Source: DASYPQ01 sp041488095
GTDB taxonomy: Bacteria; Planctomycetota; UBA1135; GCA-002686595
Length of the DNA: 64,000 bases
Reading direction: 5' to 3'
Assembly (NCBI GenBank): GCA_041488095.1
Contig: JBGPOP010000017.1
Span: 1-64,000 of the forward strand
How positions within the stretch are numbered: position 1 is the stretch's first letter; each line of letters opens with the position of its first letter. Of the stretch, positions 1-7,878 are shown one piece after another. The translations under genes and the position numbers were made by a program. A model generated the notes under the pieces. It had not been told where the DNA came from. It searched no databases and saw only the letters and a program-made list of their open reading frames with translations.

Positions 1-135
1 CGCGCGCACGGCTCGTTCGTGGCGCCGTCGGGGCTGCTCACGCCGCTGGTCGGCAGGCACATCGACTGGTCGGCGGTGGTGTTCGGTTCGCCCGACATCG
101 CCACCGACACCGACGGGTTCGACGTCGTGCCCTGA
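1..135 (+). CDS. C-terminal end of an unidentified protein (partial)
   Basis: The window opens inside this gene. Forty-four codons read without a stop up to TGA at 133-135, ending in the residues DGFDVVP. All but one third position is G or C, which matches the strong codon bias of genuine genes here and is the main reason to call it coding. Too little is present to name a family, and no motif is recognised. It runs convergently toward the next gene, whose stop lies 20 bases away. The frame is well supported; the function is unknown. Confidence 0.7.
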   Translation, partial: RAHGSFVAPSGLLTPLVGRHIDWSAVVFGSPDIATDTDGFDVVP

Positions 136-154
136 CGGGCCCGGCGACCGCGTC

Positions 155-958
155 TCATTTCTTCAGCGCCTGCGCCGCCTTGCGCGTCGCCTCGGCCTCC
201 GTGCGCAGCCCGAGCTTCTCCTCGAAGCCGGCGCGGCGGACGAGGAACTCGGCCTCGGCCGTCCGGTCGCCTCGCGCGCGTGCAAGAACGATCGCCTGGT
301 CGGCGGCTTCGCGACCGCGCGAGGTGCGATCGGCGGCGTAGCACATGTCGAGCACGTTCCGCAGGCAGACGTACTCGTTGTTCGCGAGCGCGAGCTCCCG
401 GTAGATCACCCGCGCCTGGCTCCAGGCGACGATCGCGTCGTCGATGGCGGAGAGGGCCTGGTGCGCGATGGCGCTGGTCTCGTAGCCCATCGCGGCGCCG
501 TGCCAGTCGCCGAGCGCCAGGGCTCGGGTCACGGTCTCCTGGGCCGCTTCGAGGCCGTTCCGGTTCTCGCCCTTCTCGATCCAGGCCAGCGCACGCGCAT
601 GGATCGCGCGCTCGTCGCGGAAGAGCTTGCGGTCCCTCTCGGTCCAGCCGGCGCGCGCGAAGGCGAGGTCGGCGATCAGCGGGGCGCCGAGCGCCTCGCG
701 CGCGATCCGAGCTCCCCACCCCGCCCGCTCCTCGAGCGCGCGGATCGCGGCGACGTCGGGCTCCTTGGCCTTCTCGCGCAGCTCCAGCGCCTCGTCGAGG
801 TCGCGCTCGATGGTCGGCAGGGCCAGGGAGGGCTTCTCGCGCCACAGCGCCGCGCAGCCCTCGCGGTCGTTCTTGACGTGGAGCGTCTGGAACCGGGCGC
901 GCACGTCGGCGTCGGTCTGGAGCGAGGGCAGGAGAGCAGCGAGGAGGACGTGGATCAT
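155..958 (-). CDS. Exported helical-repeat (TPR-like) hypothetical protein
   Basis: This 267-residue protein starts at the ATG at 958. An upstream extension in the same frame would run into the divergent gene and has no signal peptide. The N-terminus (MIHVLLAALLPSLQTDA) looks like a short export signal, followed by an all-helical, Ala/Glu/Arg-rich body. From about residue 130 to the end there are repeated helix pairs of TPR type (AIDDAIVAWSQARVIYREL, then AADQAIVLARARGDRTAEA). Such proteins are usually scaffolds or adaptors, but no partner can be inferred. It is divergent from the M20 peptidase gene across an 82-base gap. Specific function is unknown. Confidence 0.7.
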   Translation of the reverse strand: MIHVLLAALLPSLQTDADVRARFQTLHVKNDREGCAALWREKPSLALPTIERDLDEALELREKAKEPDVAAIRALEERAGWGARIAREALGAPLIADLAFARAGWTERDRKLFRDERAIHARALAWIEKGENRNGLEAAQETVTRALALGDWHGAAMGYETSAIAHQALSAIDDAIVAWSQARVIYRELALANNEYVCLRNVLDMCYAADRTSRGREAADQAIVLARARGDRTAEAEFLVRRAGFEEKLGLRTEAEATRKAAQALKK

Positions 959-1023
959 GGAGGGACTTGGCTCGGTCCGAGAAGGGTTCGGGAGGGTGGA
1001 TCGATGCCGAGCGAGCATACCGC

Positions 1024-1029
1024 TACACT
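1024..1029 (+). promoter_or_regulatory. Putative -10 box (TACACT) of the M20-dapD pair
   Basis: TACACT ends 11 bases before the ATG at 1041, so the transcript would be almost leaderless. It is one of a recurrent set of TANNNT boxes placed just before 5'-most genes in this window. No convincing -35 element is visible. Confidence 0.4.
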
Positions 1030-1040
1030 CGGCGCCCGCG

Positions 1041-2069
1041 ATGGACCTCGTGCGCGCGCTCCTCGAGTGGGTGGACATCCCCTCGGTCACCGGCTCGGAG
1101 GGGGACTACGGCGACGCGCTCGCGCGCTCCCTCTCGGAGCTCGGCCTCGACGTCGAGCGCCAAGCGCTTTCGCCCGGGCGCTTCAACCTTCTCGCGCGCG
1201 CGGGCGATCCCCAGGTCGTCCTGTGCACGCACCAGGACACCGTGCCGCCCTGGCTGCCGCCCCGCGAGGACCGCGAGTTCGTGCACGGGCGCGGGTCGTG
1301 CGATGCCAAGGGCCCGGCCGTCGCCATGCTCGCCGCGGCTCGGGAGCTGCTGGCTGGCGGCGAGAAGCGCTTCGGGATCCTCTTCACCGTCGGCGAGGAA
1401 GCCGACAGCGCGGGTGCGGTGCTCGCCAACGAGCGTCTCTCGGACCCCTGGCGGCCGCGGTGCATCATCCTCGGCGAGCCGACCGGCTTGCGATGGGTCC
1501 GCGCGCACAAGGGCGCCTACAAGGCGCGCCTCTCGGCGAGGGGGGTCGCGGTCCACAGCTCGCAGCCGGCCGGTCCCTCCGCGGTGCACGAGCTGGTGCG
1601 CTGCGCGAACCGGCTGCTCTCGGAGTCGTGGGGGAGCCATCCGGTGCTGGGCGAGGGCATGCTGAACATCGGGCTCATCCGAGGTGGCATCGCGCCCAAC
1701 GTCGTCGCCGACTCGGCCGAGGCCGATCTGCTCGTGCGCGTGGTCGAGCCGGTCGAGACGGTGCGCGCGCGCGTCGAGCGCTGCCTGGGCGAAGGCGTCA
1801 CGCTGGCGGAGACATCGAAGCCCTACGCTCCGGTCGAGTTCGCCGTGCCGGACGGGGAGGAGGGGATCGCGGTCGCCTTCGGCACGGACGCGCCGCACCT
1901 TTCGCGCTGGGGGCGGCCGATGCTCCTCGGACCCGGCTCGGTCGAGGACGCGCACACCGACCACGAGCGCGTCGAGAAGCGCGCGCTCGAGGCCGCAGCG
2001 GCGAAGTACGCGCGGGCCGTCCGTTGGGCGCTGGAGCAGAAGGGGAGCGCGTGCCGGCAGCTCGCTTGA
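1041..2069 (+). CDS. M20-family amidohydrolase (DapE/ArgE-like deacylase)
   Basis: This 342-residue zinc amidohydrolase belongs to the M20 acetylornithine deacetylase/succinyl-diaminopimelate desuccinylase group. The metal ligands and catalytic pair are visible: H64 and D66 in LCTHQDTV, bridging D88 in GSCDAK, the E119-E120 pair in GEEADSAG, E146 in ILGEPTG, and H305 in DAHTD. The dimerisation (lid) domain lies at about residues 160-270. The next gene, dapD, overlaps it by 19 bases, so succinyl-DAP desuccinylase activity in lysine/peptidoglycan precursor synthesis is the favoured role. Sequence alone cannot exclude acetylornithine or acetyl-lysine deacetylase. The ATG at 1041 is chosen because it gives the normal M20 N-terminus just after a TANNNT box. 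Confidence 0.88.
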   Translation: MDLVRALLEWVDIPSVTGSEGDYGDALARSLSELGLDVERQALSPGRFNLLARAGDPQVVLCTHQDTVPPWLPPREDREFVHGRGSCDAKGPAVAMLAAARELLAGGEKRFGILFTVGEEADSAGAVLANERLSDPWRPRCIILGEPTGLRWVRAHKGAYKARLSARGVAVHSSQPAGPSAVHELVRCANRLLSESWGSHPVLGEGMLNIGLIRGGIAPNVVADSAEADLLVRVVEPVETVRARVERCLGEGVTLAETSKPYAPVEFAVPDGEEGIAVAFGTDAPHLSRWGRPMLLGPGSVEDAHTDHERVEKRALEAAAAKYARAVRWALEQKGSACRQLA

Positions 2070-2863
2070 GGGGCGAGGCGCTGCTCGCCGCGCTCGAGAG
2101 CGGGGAAGCGCGCGCGGCCGAGCGAGGCGGCGACGGCCGCTGGATCGTGAACGCGTGGGTGAAGGAGGCGATCCTCGAGCTGTTCCGTGAGAGTGCGGTC
2201 GTCGGGCAGAGGAACGAGATCCGGTTCGAGGAGCTCCCCGGCGTTCCCGGCTTGCCGGATCCCTTCCGAGACAAGGTGCCGCTCGCCGTGCGCCGGTTCA
2301 CCGAGGACGACGGCGTGCGCATGGTGCCGGGAGGCTCCGCCGTCCGGCGCGGAGCGCACGTCGGGAAGGGCGTCGTGCTGATGCCGCCCTGCTATGTGAA
2401 CATCGGCGCGTTCGTCGGGGAGGGGACGATGATCGACAGCCACGCTCTGGTCGGCTCGTGCGCGCAGATCGGCGAGCGCGTGCACGTGTCGGCCGGCGCG
2501 CAGATCGGCGGGGTGCTCGAGCCCGCGAACGCGCGGCCGGTGATCGTCGAGGACGAGGCCTTCGTCGGCGGGAACTGCGGGATCTACGAGGGCGTGATCG
2601 TGCGGCGCGGAGCGGTGCTCGCAGCGGGCGTCGTGCTGACGGCAGGGACGGTCGTGTTCGATCTCGTGCGCGAGGTCGAGCTGCGCGGGACGCGCGCGGA
2701 GCCGGTGGAGATCCCCGAGCGTGCGGTGGTCGTGCCGGGATCGAGGCCGGTGAAGGGCGACTGGGCTCGCGAGCGCGGGTTGTCTGCCGCGTGCGCGCTG
2801 ATCGTCAAGTACCGCGATGAGGGGACCGACCGGGCGACCGCGCTGGAGGGGGCGCTGAGGTAG
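2051..2863 (+). CDS. dapD: Tetrahydrodipicolinate N-succinyltransferase
   Basis: This 270-residue enzyme transfers succinyl from succinyl-CoA to tetrahydrodipicolinate in the succinylase branch of lysine/DAP synthesis. An N-terminal helical region (WIVNAWVKEAILELF) is followed by a conserved block around VPLAVRRF and a left-handed beta-helix of hexapeptide repeats from about residue 100 (VLMPPCYVNIGAFVGEGTMI, VGSCAQIGERVHVSAGAQIG, GGVLEP). The family's C-terminal ALIVKYRDE segment is present. The GTG at 2051 is chosen: it overlaps the M20 gene by 19 bases and gives the right N-terminal length. A TTG at 2066 is an alternative. Length matches the family (about 270). The overlap indicates translational coupling with the deacylase, which acts later in the same route. 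Confidence 0.92.
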   Translation: MPAARLRGEALLAALESGEARAAERGGDGRWIVNAWVKEAILELFRESAVVGQRNEIRFEELPGVPGLPDPFRDKVPLAVRRFTEDDGVRMVPGGSAVRRGAHVGKGVVLMPPCYVNIGAFVGEGTMIDSHALVGSCAQIGERVHVSAGAQIGGVLEPANARPVIVEDEAFVGGNCGIYEGVIVRRGAVLAAGVVLTAGTVVFDLVREVELRGTRAEPVEIPERAVVVPGSRPVKGDWARERGLSAACALIVKYRDEGTDRATALEGALR

Positions 2864-2867
2864 TCGG

Positions 2868-3515
2868 TCAGGAAACCCCGTGTAGCGTATCGCTCACAAC
2901 AACCCACTTACCATCTCGGCGCTCAGCTTGATACGTGTTTTCGGAGGCGCTCCGGCTAGCTCGGTAGTACCCACCGTCTACTCGGACTGTGTCGTGATCG
3001 ATCCATCGAATCCTCTCTAGACGGAATATGATTCCCTTACCTCCCTTGTGAATGTGACTGACGCCAGTGTAGTCCTTGGCGATCTTCGATTCTGATGCGG
3101 GTTCAACAGGTGGGATATGGCCGGCGAATTGAGCCAGGAGCTCGGACGGCGGATCCTGCTCGAATAATTCATTCCTTCCAAGCGACAGGAACAAGTAGTC
3201 GAACCTGAGTGGACTGACACCAGTTTGATTGTGCTCGAACTGGTACCGGAAGACCGACGCCAGGATGTCGACCTCCTGAGACCAGCGGTATTTCAGAATG
3301 TCCTCCTTCTCAGCCGGGTGGTCGGAAGATGCGCTGGGACGCGGAACGACAGGACTCGAGCACGCGGAGAAAACGGTCAGGACGACACTCAGCCTGGCTA
3401 GGAGGCGCGACAGTTCGATGACAGATTTGAGCTTGGCAACTCTCGGGAGAGAGCACGGGCACAGCCTGAGGCGCGAGAGGTGGGTCTTGGCCTCGTGGAT
3501 GTTCACCGTCGTCAT
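2868..3515 (-). CDS. Low-GC chimeric ORF: Phd-type antitoxin N-terminus joined to a lipoprotein-like hypothetical
   Basis: This 215-residue ORF is unlike its neighbours. Bases 2881-2940 contain 30 G/C in 60, against about 70% around it, and codon use is relaxed, which suggests recent acquisition. The first 16 residues (MTTVNIHEAKTHLSRL) are the signature start of Phd/YefM antitoxins. After that the homology stops and a Lys-bearing hydrophobic stretch ending in a lipobox-like VFSAC (about residues 28-52) begins. The remainder is a soluble domain with a WIDHDTVRVDGGYY-type beta pattern and no recognised function. No in-frame ATG, GTG or TTG lies between the antitoxin segment and the lipoprotein-like part, so it may be expressed as a fusion or be a decayed junction. 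No toxin gene is adjacent. Confidence 0.55.
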   Translation of the reverse strand: MTTVNIHEAKTHLSRLRLCPCSLPRVAKLKSVIELSRLLARLSVVLTVFSACSSPVVPRPSASSDHPAEKEDILKYRWSQEVDILASVFRYQFEHNQTGVSPLRFDYLFLSLGRNELFEQDPPSELLAQFAGHIPPVEPASESKIAKDYTGVSHIHKGGKGIIFRLERIRWIDHDTVRVDGGYYRASRSASENTYQAERRDGKWVVVSDTLHGVS

Positions 3516-3620
3516 GACTTGCGCTCTCTGTGCCGGTCGCAGGCCCGGACCTCTTCCATTCAGTCTAATCGATCAGTCAAGGCCCCAGAAGTCGTCGGCA
3601 GATCAGGACTTCGATCCGGA

Positions 3621-4817
3621 TCACCCGCCCTTCTTCGCCGCCCACTTCCGCCAATCCTCGTCGAAGGAAGCCGGGGTCCACCCCCCGGTCTCCTTGAACA
3701 GTTTGCGTTCGAGGTCGGGCATGTCCTTGCCCGTCGGGCGCCCTTCCGCGTCGAGCTGTCCCTTGACGCCGCCGAGGATCTTCGCGAGCGCGTCCGGGTG
3801 CTCCTCGATCAGGAACCGCACCATCGACCAGGCGGTCAGGTTCGCATCGACGTCGAGGTCGCCGAACTCGTGGGTGTGGAGCAGGTCGGCCAGGGACTTC
3901 TGCTTGCCGCGCCCGACGAGCTTCCTCACGGCCTCGGGCCAGTCCGAAGGCGCGTGCGTCTCGCGCGCCGCGCCCTCGGTCCCGTCGGTGGTCACCGACT
4001 CGGGCTCGATCTCCTTCTCGATCGCGTGCGCGAGCCCTTCGTCGAGCCACACCGGCGGGTCGTACGAGAAGTGCTTGTAGGCGCACAGGAACGCATGCGA
4101 GAGGTTGTGCGCGACGTGCGGGAAGAGCCAGCGGTCGTGCTTGAGGTCGGGGTCCTCGGCCGGGATCGACACGAGCAGCTTGTGCGCGTCCTTGAAGTGC
4201 CAGCGGAAGGAATCCGTGATCGATACGCCGCTGAAGTCGGTCGTGAACATCTGGTGCGAGGAACGCGAGGAGTGGATCACGACCTCGAACTTGTCCTTCT
4301 CCCCCAGGAACCGGCCGTTGCCCATGAACGGCCCCTCGTCCCGGCGCGACTCGGGGAAGTCCGCGTCCGTCACCTGGAGCAGCTTCTGGAACCGGGCGTA
4401 GAGCTCCTCGCCCTTCATGGCGTGGAGGTGCAGGCGCAGCCAGGGATCGAGCCTGGCCGTCTCGGCCGGCACGGTCGGGAGGAGCTTCCTCAGGCGCTCC
4501 ATCTCGGATCGCACGCGCTTCTTGTCGGCGATCTCGAGCGCCTCCGTGCCGAGCGAGAACGCCCAGCGCAGGTGAGGTGTCTCGAGGAAGATCCAGCCGC
4601 CGGATGGCAGCGCGGCGGCGAGCGCAGCGCTGCCCTTGGCGCCGATCGGGATCGGGCCGTGCGAGAGGACGCCCGCGGCCTTCATCAACGCGGGATCGTT
4701 CTTGCACCAGGGGCAGACGTCGGCGCGGCTCTGCTTTTGCGGGACAGCGGCTGGGAAAGCCACCGCTCCCCCGGCGAGAGCCAGCGCGAACATGGCGAGC
4801 TTCGTCGCGCGGATCAA
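3621..4817 (-). CDS. Exported protease-like protein with degenerate zinc motif
   Basis: This 398-residue protein has an N-terminal signal peptide (basic IRATK, then LAMFALALAGGAVAFPA) and a CPWC pair near residue 30. The C-terminal half carries a gluzincin-like pattern: H237-N-L-S-H241 followed by WLDEGLA with E260. The two His and the distal Glu of a peptidase_MA fold are kept, but the catalytic Glu of HExxH is Asn. It may bind zinc without peptidase activity. The TTG at 4817 is preferred because it overlaps the upstream stop (TTGA) and keeps the basic n-region. The ATG at 4793 would remove those charges. It is the last gene of the eight-gene minus-strand run. Confidence 0.72.
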   Translation of the reverse strand: MIRATKLAMFALALAGGAVAFPAAVPQKQSRADVCPWCKNDPALMKAAGVLSHGPIPIGAKGSAALAAALPSGGWIFLETPHLRWAFSLGTEALEIADKKRVRSEMERLRKLLPTVPAETARLDPWLRLHLHAMKGEELYARFQKLLQVTDADFPESRRDEGPFMGNGRFLGEKDKFEVVIHSSRSSHQMFTTDFSGVSITDSFRWHFKDAHKLLVSIPAEDPDLKHDRWLFPHVAHNLSHAFLCAYKHFSYDPPVWLDEGLAHAIEKEIEPESVTTDGTEGAARETHAPSDWPEAVRKLVGRGKQKSLADLLHTHEFGDLDVDANLTAWSMVRFLIEEHPDALAKILGGVKGQLDAEGRPTGKDMPDLERKLFKETGGWTPASFDEDWRKWAAKKGG

Positions 4818-6766
4818 TACACCTTCGGCGCCCGGTTGATCCTCATCAGCGCCTCCTCGCAGTTGAACCCGACCAGCTGCGCGTATTCCCGGATCGAAGG
4901 GAACCGCGGCTGGTTGTAGTCGGCCGCACGCCGGAGCGCCTCCTCGCGTGTCAGGTGCCGCTCGCGGATCATGTTGCTGAGCATCACCTCGTCCTCCGAC
5001 CAGCCCGCGATGGTCTGGTAGATGTAGTTGTACCAGGCCGCCGTGCCGTCCCCGATGCGCCAGGTGCTCTTCGTGTCCGTCGCGACCTCCCAGTCGTATT
5101 CGCGCCGGATCGTGCCGACGATCTCCTCCTCGCTCCAGGGCATGTAGTGGTAGAGGTACAGGAAATCGTCCTTCTGGATGAACGTGCACCAATACGCCCA
5201 CAGCGTGTCCCAGATCGACTCGTTGATGTAGGCCGGGTTCTTGACATAGTTCCTGGCGTAGTACCACAGCAGCGCCATCTGGTCGCGGAACGAGAGCCCG
5301 GTCAGCGTCATCTCGTGGTCGTCCTCGAGGATCCCGCACAGCCCCGTCTTGTAGGGCGTGTCCTCGATCATGTTGCCGGTGCAGAAGATGACCAGCTTGA
5401 TCCCCGTCTCCTCCCGCAGCTTCCGCGCGTAATGGTAGAACTGCTTGTCGCCCGCGGTGAACAGCGTGACCATGCCGAGCTCCGGCTTCCGGAACCAGGC
5501 CTCGATGTTCTTGCGGATGTAGCGGCGCTTCTTCTGGATGTTCGCCGAGCGGATGATGTGCTCGACGCCGAGCTTCCCGCAGATCCGCGCCTGGTTCCTG
5601 CGCGCGAGGTCCGTGACCATGCCCCAGTCGTACGTGAACGCGACCGGGTTCATGCCCAGCACCTTCTTGACGAAGTGCAGGCCGTAGGTCGAGTCGCGCC
5701 CGCCGCTGAAAGCGACGATCACGTCGGGGCTGCCGTCCCGGCTCCGGTAGGGCTCGACCGCACGCAAAAGCGCTTCCTCGCCCTTCACCTGGATCGGCCG
5801 CCAGCGCCGGCAGTACGTGCACACGCCGTTCTCGTCGAAGCTCATGAACGGGTAGCTCTCGGGCAGGATGCAGCGTGTGCAGCGGCGCAATCGGGCGGGG
5901 GTCTGGGTGTGGTCGACGATCGGGAGCGGCTTCTCCCTACGGTCCACCCGGGGCGGAGCCGCCGGTCGACCGTTCCCGACCGATGTCGGGAACCCCTGCG
6001 TCGAGAGATCGCGCAGCGAGACGAGCATCGCCTGGAACGCCGGGAGCTGGACGATCCGCACCGCGCCCACGGTCCTCTCGAGGTCGAGCTCCCGGCACAG
6101 CTTCTGCAAGATGAAGCGCTCCGAGGCGAAGGCGAAGAAGGTCCGCCGCTCGTTCTGCACGTAGTGGAGCGAGCCCGTGTTCGTCGCCAGCAAGAGGACG
6201 TCGAGAGCGTCGAACAGGAAACCGATCGAAGCCGCGCCATGGATCTCGCTGAACGTGCGCTGCGTCGCCGCGGCGAGGTTGCCGCTCTCGTCGTAGAACC
6301 TGCGCAACAGGTTGACGAGGACCTCGGTGTCCACCTCGCTCCTGCGCTCCATGTCGGGGTAGCGGCTCCACAGCTCGGCGTCGTTGACGACGATCCCGTT
6401 GTGAACCCCGACCGTGCCGCGCGCGACGACCGGCTGGTTGTTGTCCGAGTTGGATTGGAACCCGTTCGTGACCAGGCGCGTGTGGCCCGTCATCGCGAGG
6501 CCGGTGGGGGATGCGCCTGCGCGGTTCGCGGCGTACAGCTCGACGGCGCGACGGAACAGCTCCTCGAACTTCCGGCTGGCGATGAACGTCTCCACCGGGC
6601 CCGCCTGCTTGAGCACGTCGATCGTCTGGCCGTTGTGGACGGTGACCCCCGCCGCCTCGCTGCCGCGCGTCCGCGAGCAGCGGTACAGCGCCTCGATCAA
6701 GGCTCCGGCGAACTCCGCCGTGATCCGATCGTCCTTGCCCAGGACGACTCCGAAGATGCCGCACAT
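4814..6766 (-). CDS. GATase2 - WbpG-like N-acetyl sugar amidotransferase fusion
   Basis: This 650-residue two-domain enzyme starts MCGIFG, which exposes Cys2 as the nucleophile of a class II glutamine amidotransferase after Met removal. GHTRLVTNG (94-102) and VHNGIVVN (121-128) confirm that domain. The C-terminal part matches the WbpG/PseA/LegA family: paired Cys at 296/299 and 316/319 (RCTRC, CTYC) and a PP-loop SGGRDS at 354-359 that adenylates the sugar acetamido group before ammonia attack. In classic WbpG systems ammonia comes from separate HisH/HisF-like proteins; here the glutaminase is fused. The likely product is an acetamidino (or similar) surface sugar, supported by the adjoining GT2 and flippase genes. 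The ATG is 34 bases after the GT2 stop. Confidence 0.88.
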   Translation of the reverse strand: MCGIFGVVLGKDDRITAEFAGALIEALYRCSRTRGSEAAGVTVHNGQTIDVLKQAGPVETFIASRKFEELFRRAVELYAANRAGASPTGLAMTGHTRLVTNGFQSNSDNNQPVVARGTVGVHNGIVVNDAELWSRYPDMERRSEVDTEVLVNLLRRFYDESGNLAAATQRTFSEIHGAASIGFLFDALDVLLLATNTGSLHYVQNERRTFFAFASERFILQKLCRELDLERTVGAVRIVQLPAFQAMLVSLRDLSTQGFPTSVGNGRPAAPPRVDRREKPLPIVDHTQTPARLRRCTRCILPESYPFMSFDENGVCTYCRRWRPIQVKGEEALLRAVEPYRSRDGSPDVIVAFSGGRDSTYGLHFVKKVLGMNPVAFTYDWGMVTDLARRNQARICGKLGVEHIIRSANIQKKRRYIRKNIEAWFRKPELGMVTLFTAGDKQFYHYARKLREETGIKLVIFCTGNMIEDTPYKTGLCGILEDDHEMTLTGLSFRDQMALLWYYARNYVKNPAYINESIWDTLWAYWCTFIQKDDFLYLYHYMPWSEEEIVGTIRREYDWEVATDTKSTWRIGDGTAAWYNYIYQTIAGWSEDEVMLSNMIRERHLTREEALRRAADYNQPRFPSIREYAQLVGFNCEEALMRINRAPKVY

Positions 6767-6800
6767 GGCGCGCTGGAGGGATGCTGGTTTCAGCCGGCGC

Positions 6801-7847
6801 TCAGCCGCGCCCGAGCGGGGGGGAGATGGGGATGGTGGGTACGTTCTGGATGTCGAGCACGATCGCCTGGAGCACGAGCTGCATCCCCAGGATGACCGAC
6901 ATCGCCGGCGTCATCACGATGCCGAGCGGCGCGAGCTCGTTCCTCCCCGAGAAGTACCACCACCAGGCGCAGCCGAAGACCACGCCGAAGACCAGCAGGG
7001 GCACGCCGAGCAGCAGGAACACGGAGACGGCCGTGAAGTCGTGGACGAGGTAGCGCCAGATGAAGCGCCGCAGCAGACCGTGCAGGAGTCGCGGCGGGAA
7101 CTCGAGCAGCGTCCTCGGCACGGACAGGGACGAGGACTCGTCCCCGTAGCGCGCCCCGATCGGCACGTCCTGGACCACGGCGCGCAGGATGCCGAGCTCG
7201 ACCAGGAATCCGCTCTCGAAATAGTAGCGCTTCGGCAGGCGGCCGAAGTTCAGTCGCTCCAGCACCTCGCGGCGGACGGCGAAGTATCCGTTCGCCGGAT
7301 CGAAGGTGTTCCAGTAGCCCGAGGCCAGCTTGACGAGGAACGTCAGGCCCGCGTTGCCGAGCAGTCGCACGGTGGGCATCTCCTTGACGTGCGCGAGGGT
7401 CGAGTAGCGGTTGCACTTGACCATGTCGGCCCGGCCGTCGAGGAGCGGCGCGAGGATCGCCGGCAGGTGCGCGGGGTCCATCTGGTCGTCGCCGTCCATC
7501 TTGACCACGACGTCGAGGCCCTGGCGGATCGCTTCGACGAAGCCCGTCTTCATCGCGCCGCCGACGCCCTGGTTCTTCTCGTGCGTGATCAGGGTGACGC
7601 GCGGGTCGCCGAGCGCGCGCACGCGTTCGGCAGTGTCGTCGGGGCTCGCATCCACGACGACCACGATCGTGCCGATCCAGGGCGGGATCCCGCGGATCAC
7701 CTGCTGGATGTGCTGCGCCACCCGGTAGGCCGGGACCACGACGCCGATCCGGGCGCCGGCGAGATCGGGGACGCCCTTCTCGAATTCCGCGCGTCGAGCT
7801 CGCGCGGGGGATGCGGTCGTTCCGGATCCGTGTCCCTCGATGGTCAT
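6801..7847 (-). CDS. GT2-family glycosyltransferase with C-terminal membrane anchor
   Basis: This 348-residue protein has an N-terminal GT-A domain (about 30-260) of polyprenyl-phosphate sugar transferase type. It shows VVVPAYRVA, the Asp cluster VVVDASPDD for nucleotide binding, and the metal-binding KMDGDDQMDP. Two to three hydrophobic segments from about residue 265 onward anchor it to the inner membrane. It probably transfers a sugar from a nucleotide donor to undecaprenyl phosphate or a lipid-linked glycan. It sits between the flippase and the amidotransferase genes with gaps of 31 and 34 bases. Donor and acceptor cannot be read from sequence. Confidence 0.88.
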   Translation of the reverse strand: MTIEGHGSGTTASPARARRAEFEKGVPDLAGARIGVVVPAYRVAQHIQQVIRGIPPWIGTIVVVVDASPDDTAERVRALGDPRVTLITHEKNQGVGGAMKTGFVEAIRQGLDVVVKMDGDDQMDPAHLPAILAPLLDGRADMVKCNRYSTLAHVKEMPTVRLLGNAGLTFLVKLASGYWNTFDPANGYFAVRREVLERLNFGRLPKRYYFESGFLVELGILRAVVQDVPIGARYGDESSSLSVPRTLLEFPPRLLHGLLRRFIWRYLVHDFTAVSVFLLLGVPLLVFGVVFGCAWWWYFSGRNELAPLGIVMTPAMSVILGMQLVLQAIVLDIQNVPTIPISPPLGRG

Positions 7848-7878
7848 CGTCCAACCGTCCTACGTTACCAGGTATCGG

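Noticed and set aside
461..2050. Long in-frame extension upstream of dapD
   Set aside because: It crosses the M20 gene in another frame; only the part after the GTG at 2051 matches DapD.
3555..3590. TTGACT and TAGACT on the minus strand as a promoter for the chimeric ORF
   Set aside because: The two hexamers are only about 7 bases apart, too close for a -35/-10 pair.
4577..6895. A 772-codon plus-strand frame over the amidotransferase fusion
   Set aside because: It is antisense to a protein with intact GATase2 and PP-loop motifs and has no recognisable domain.
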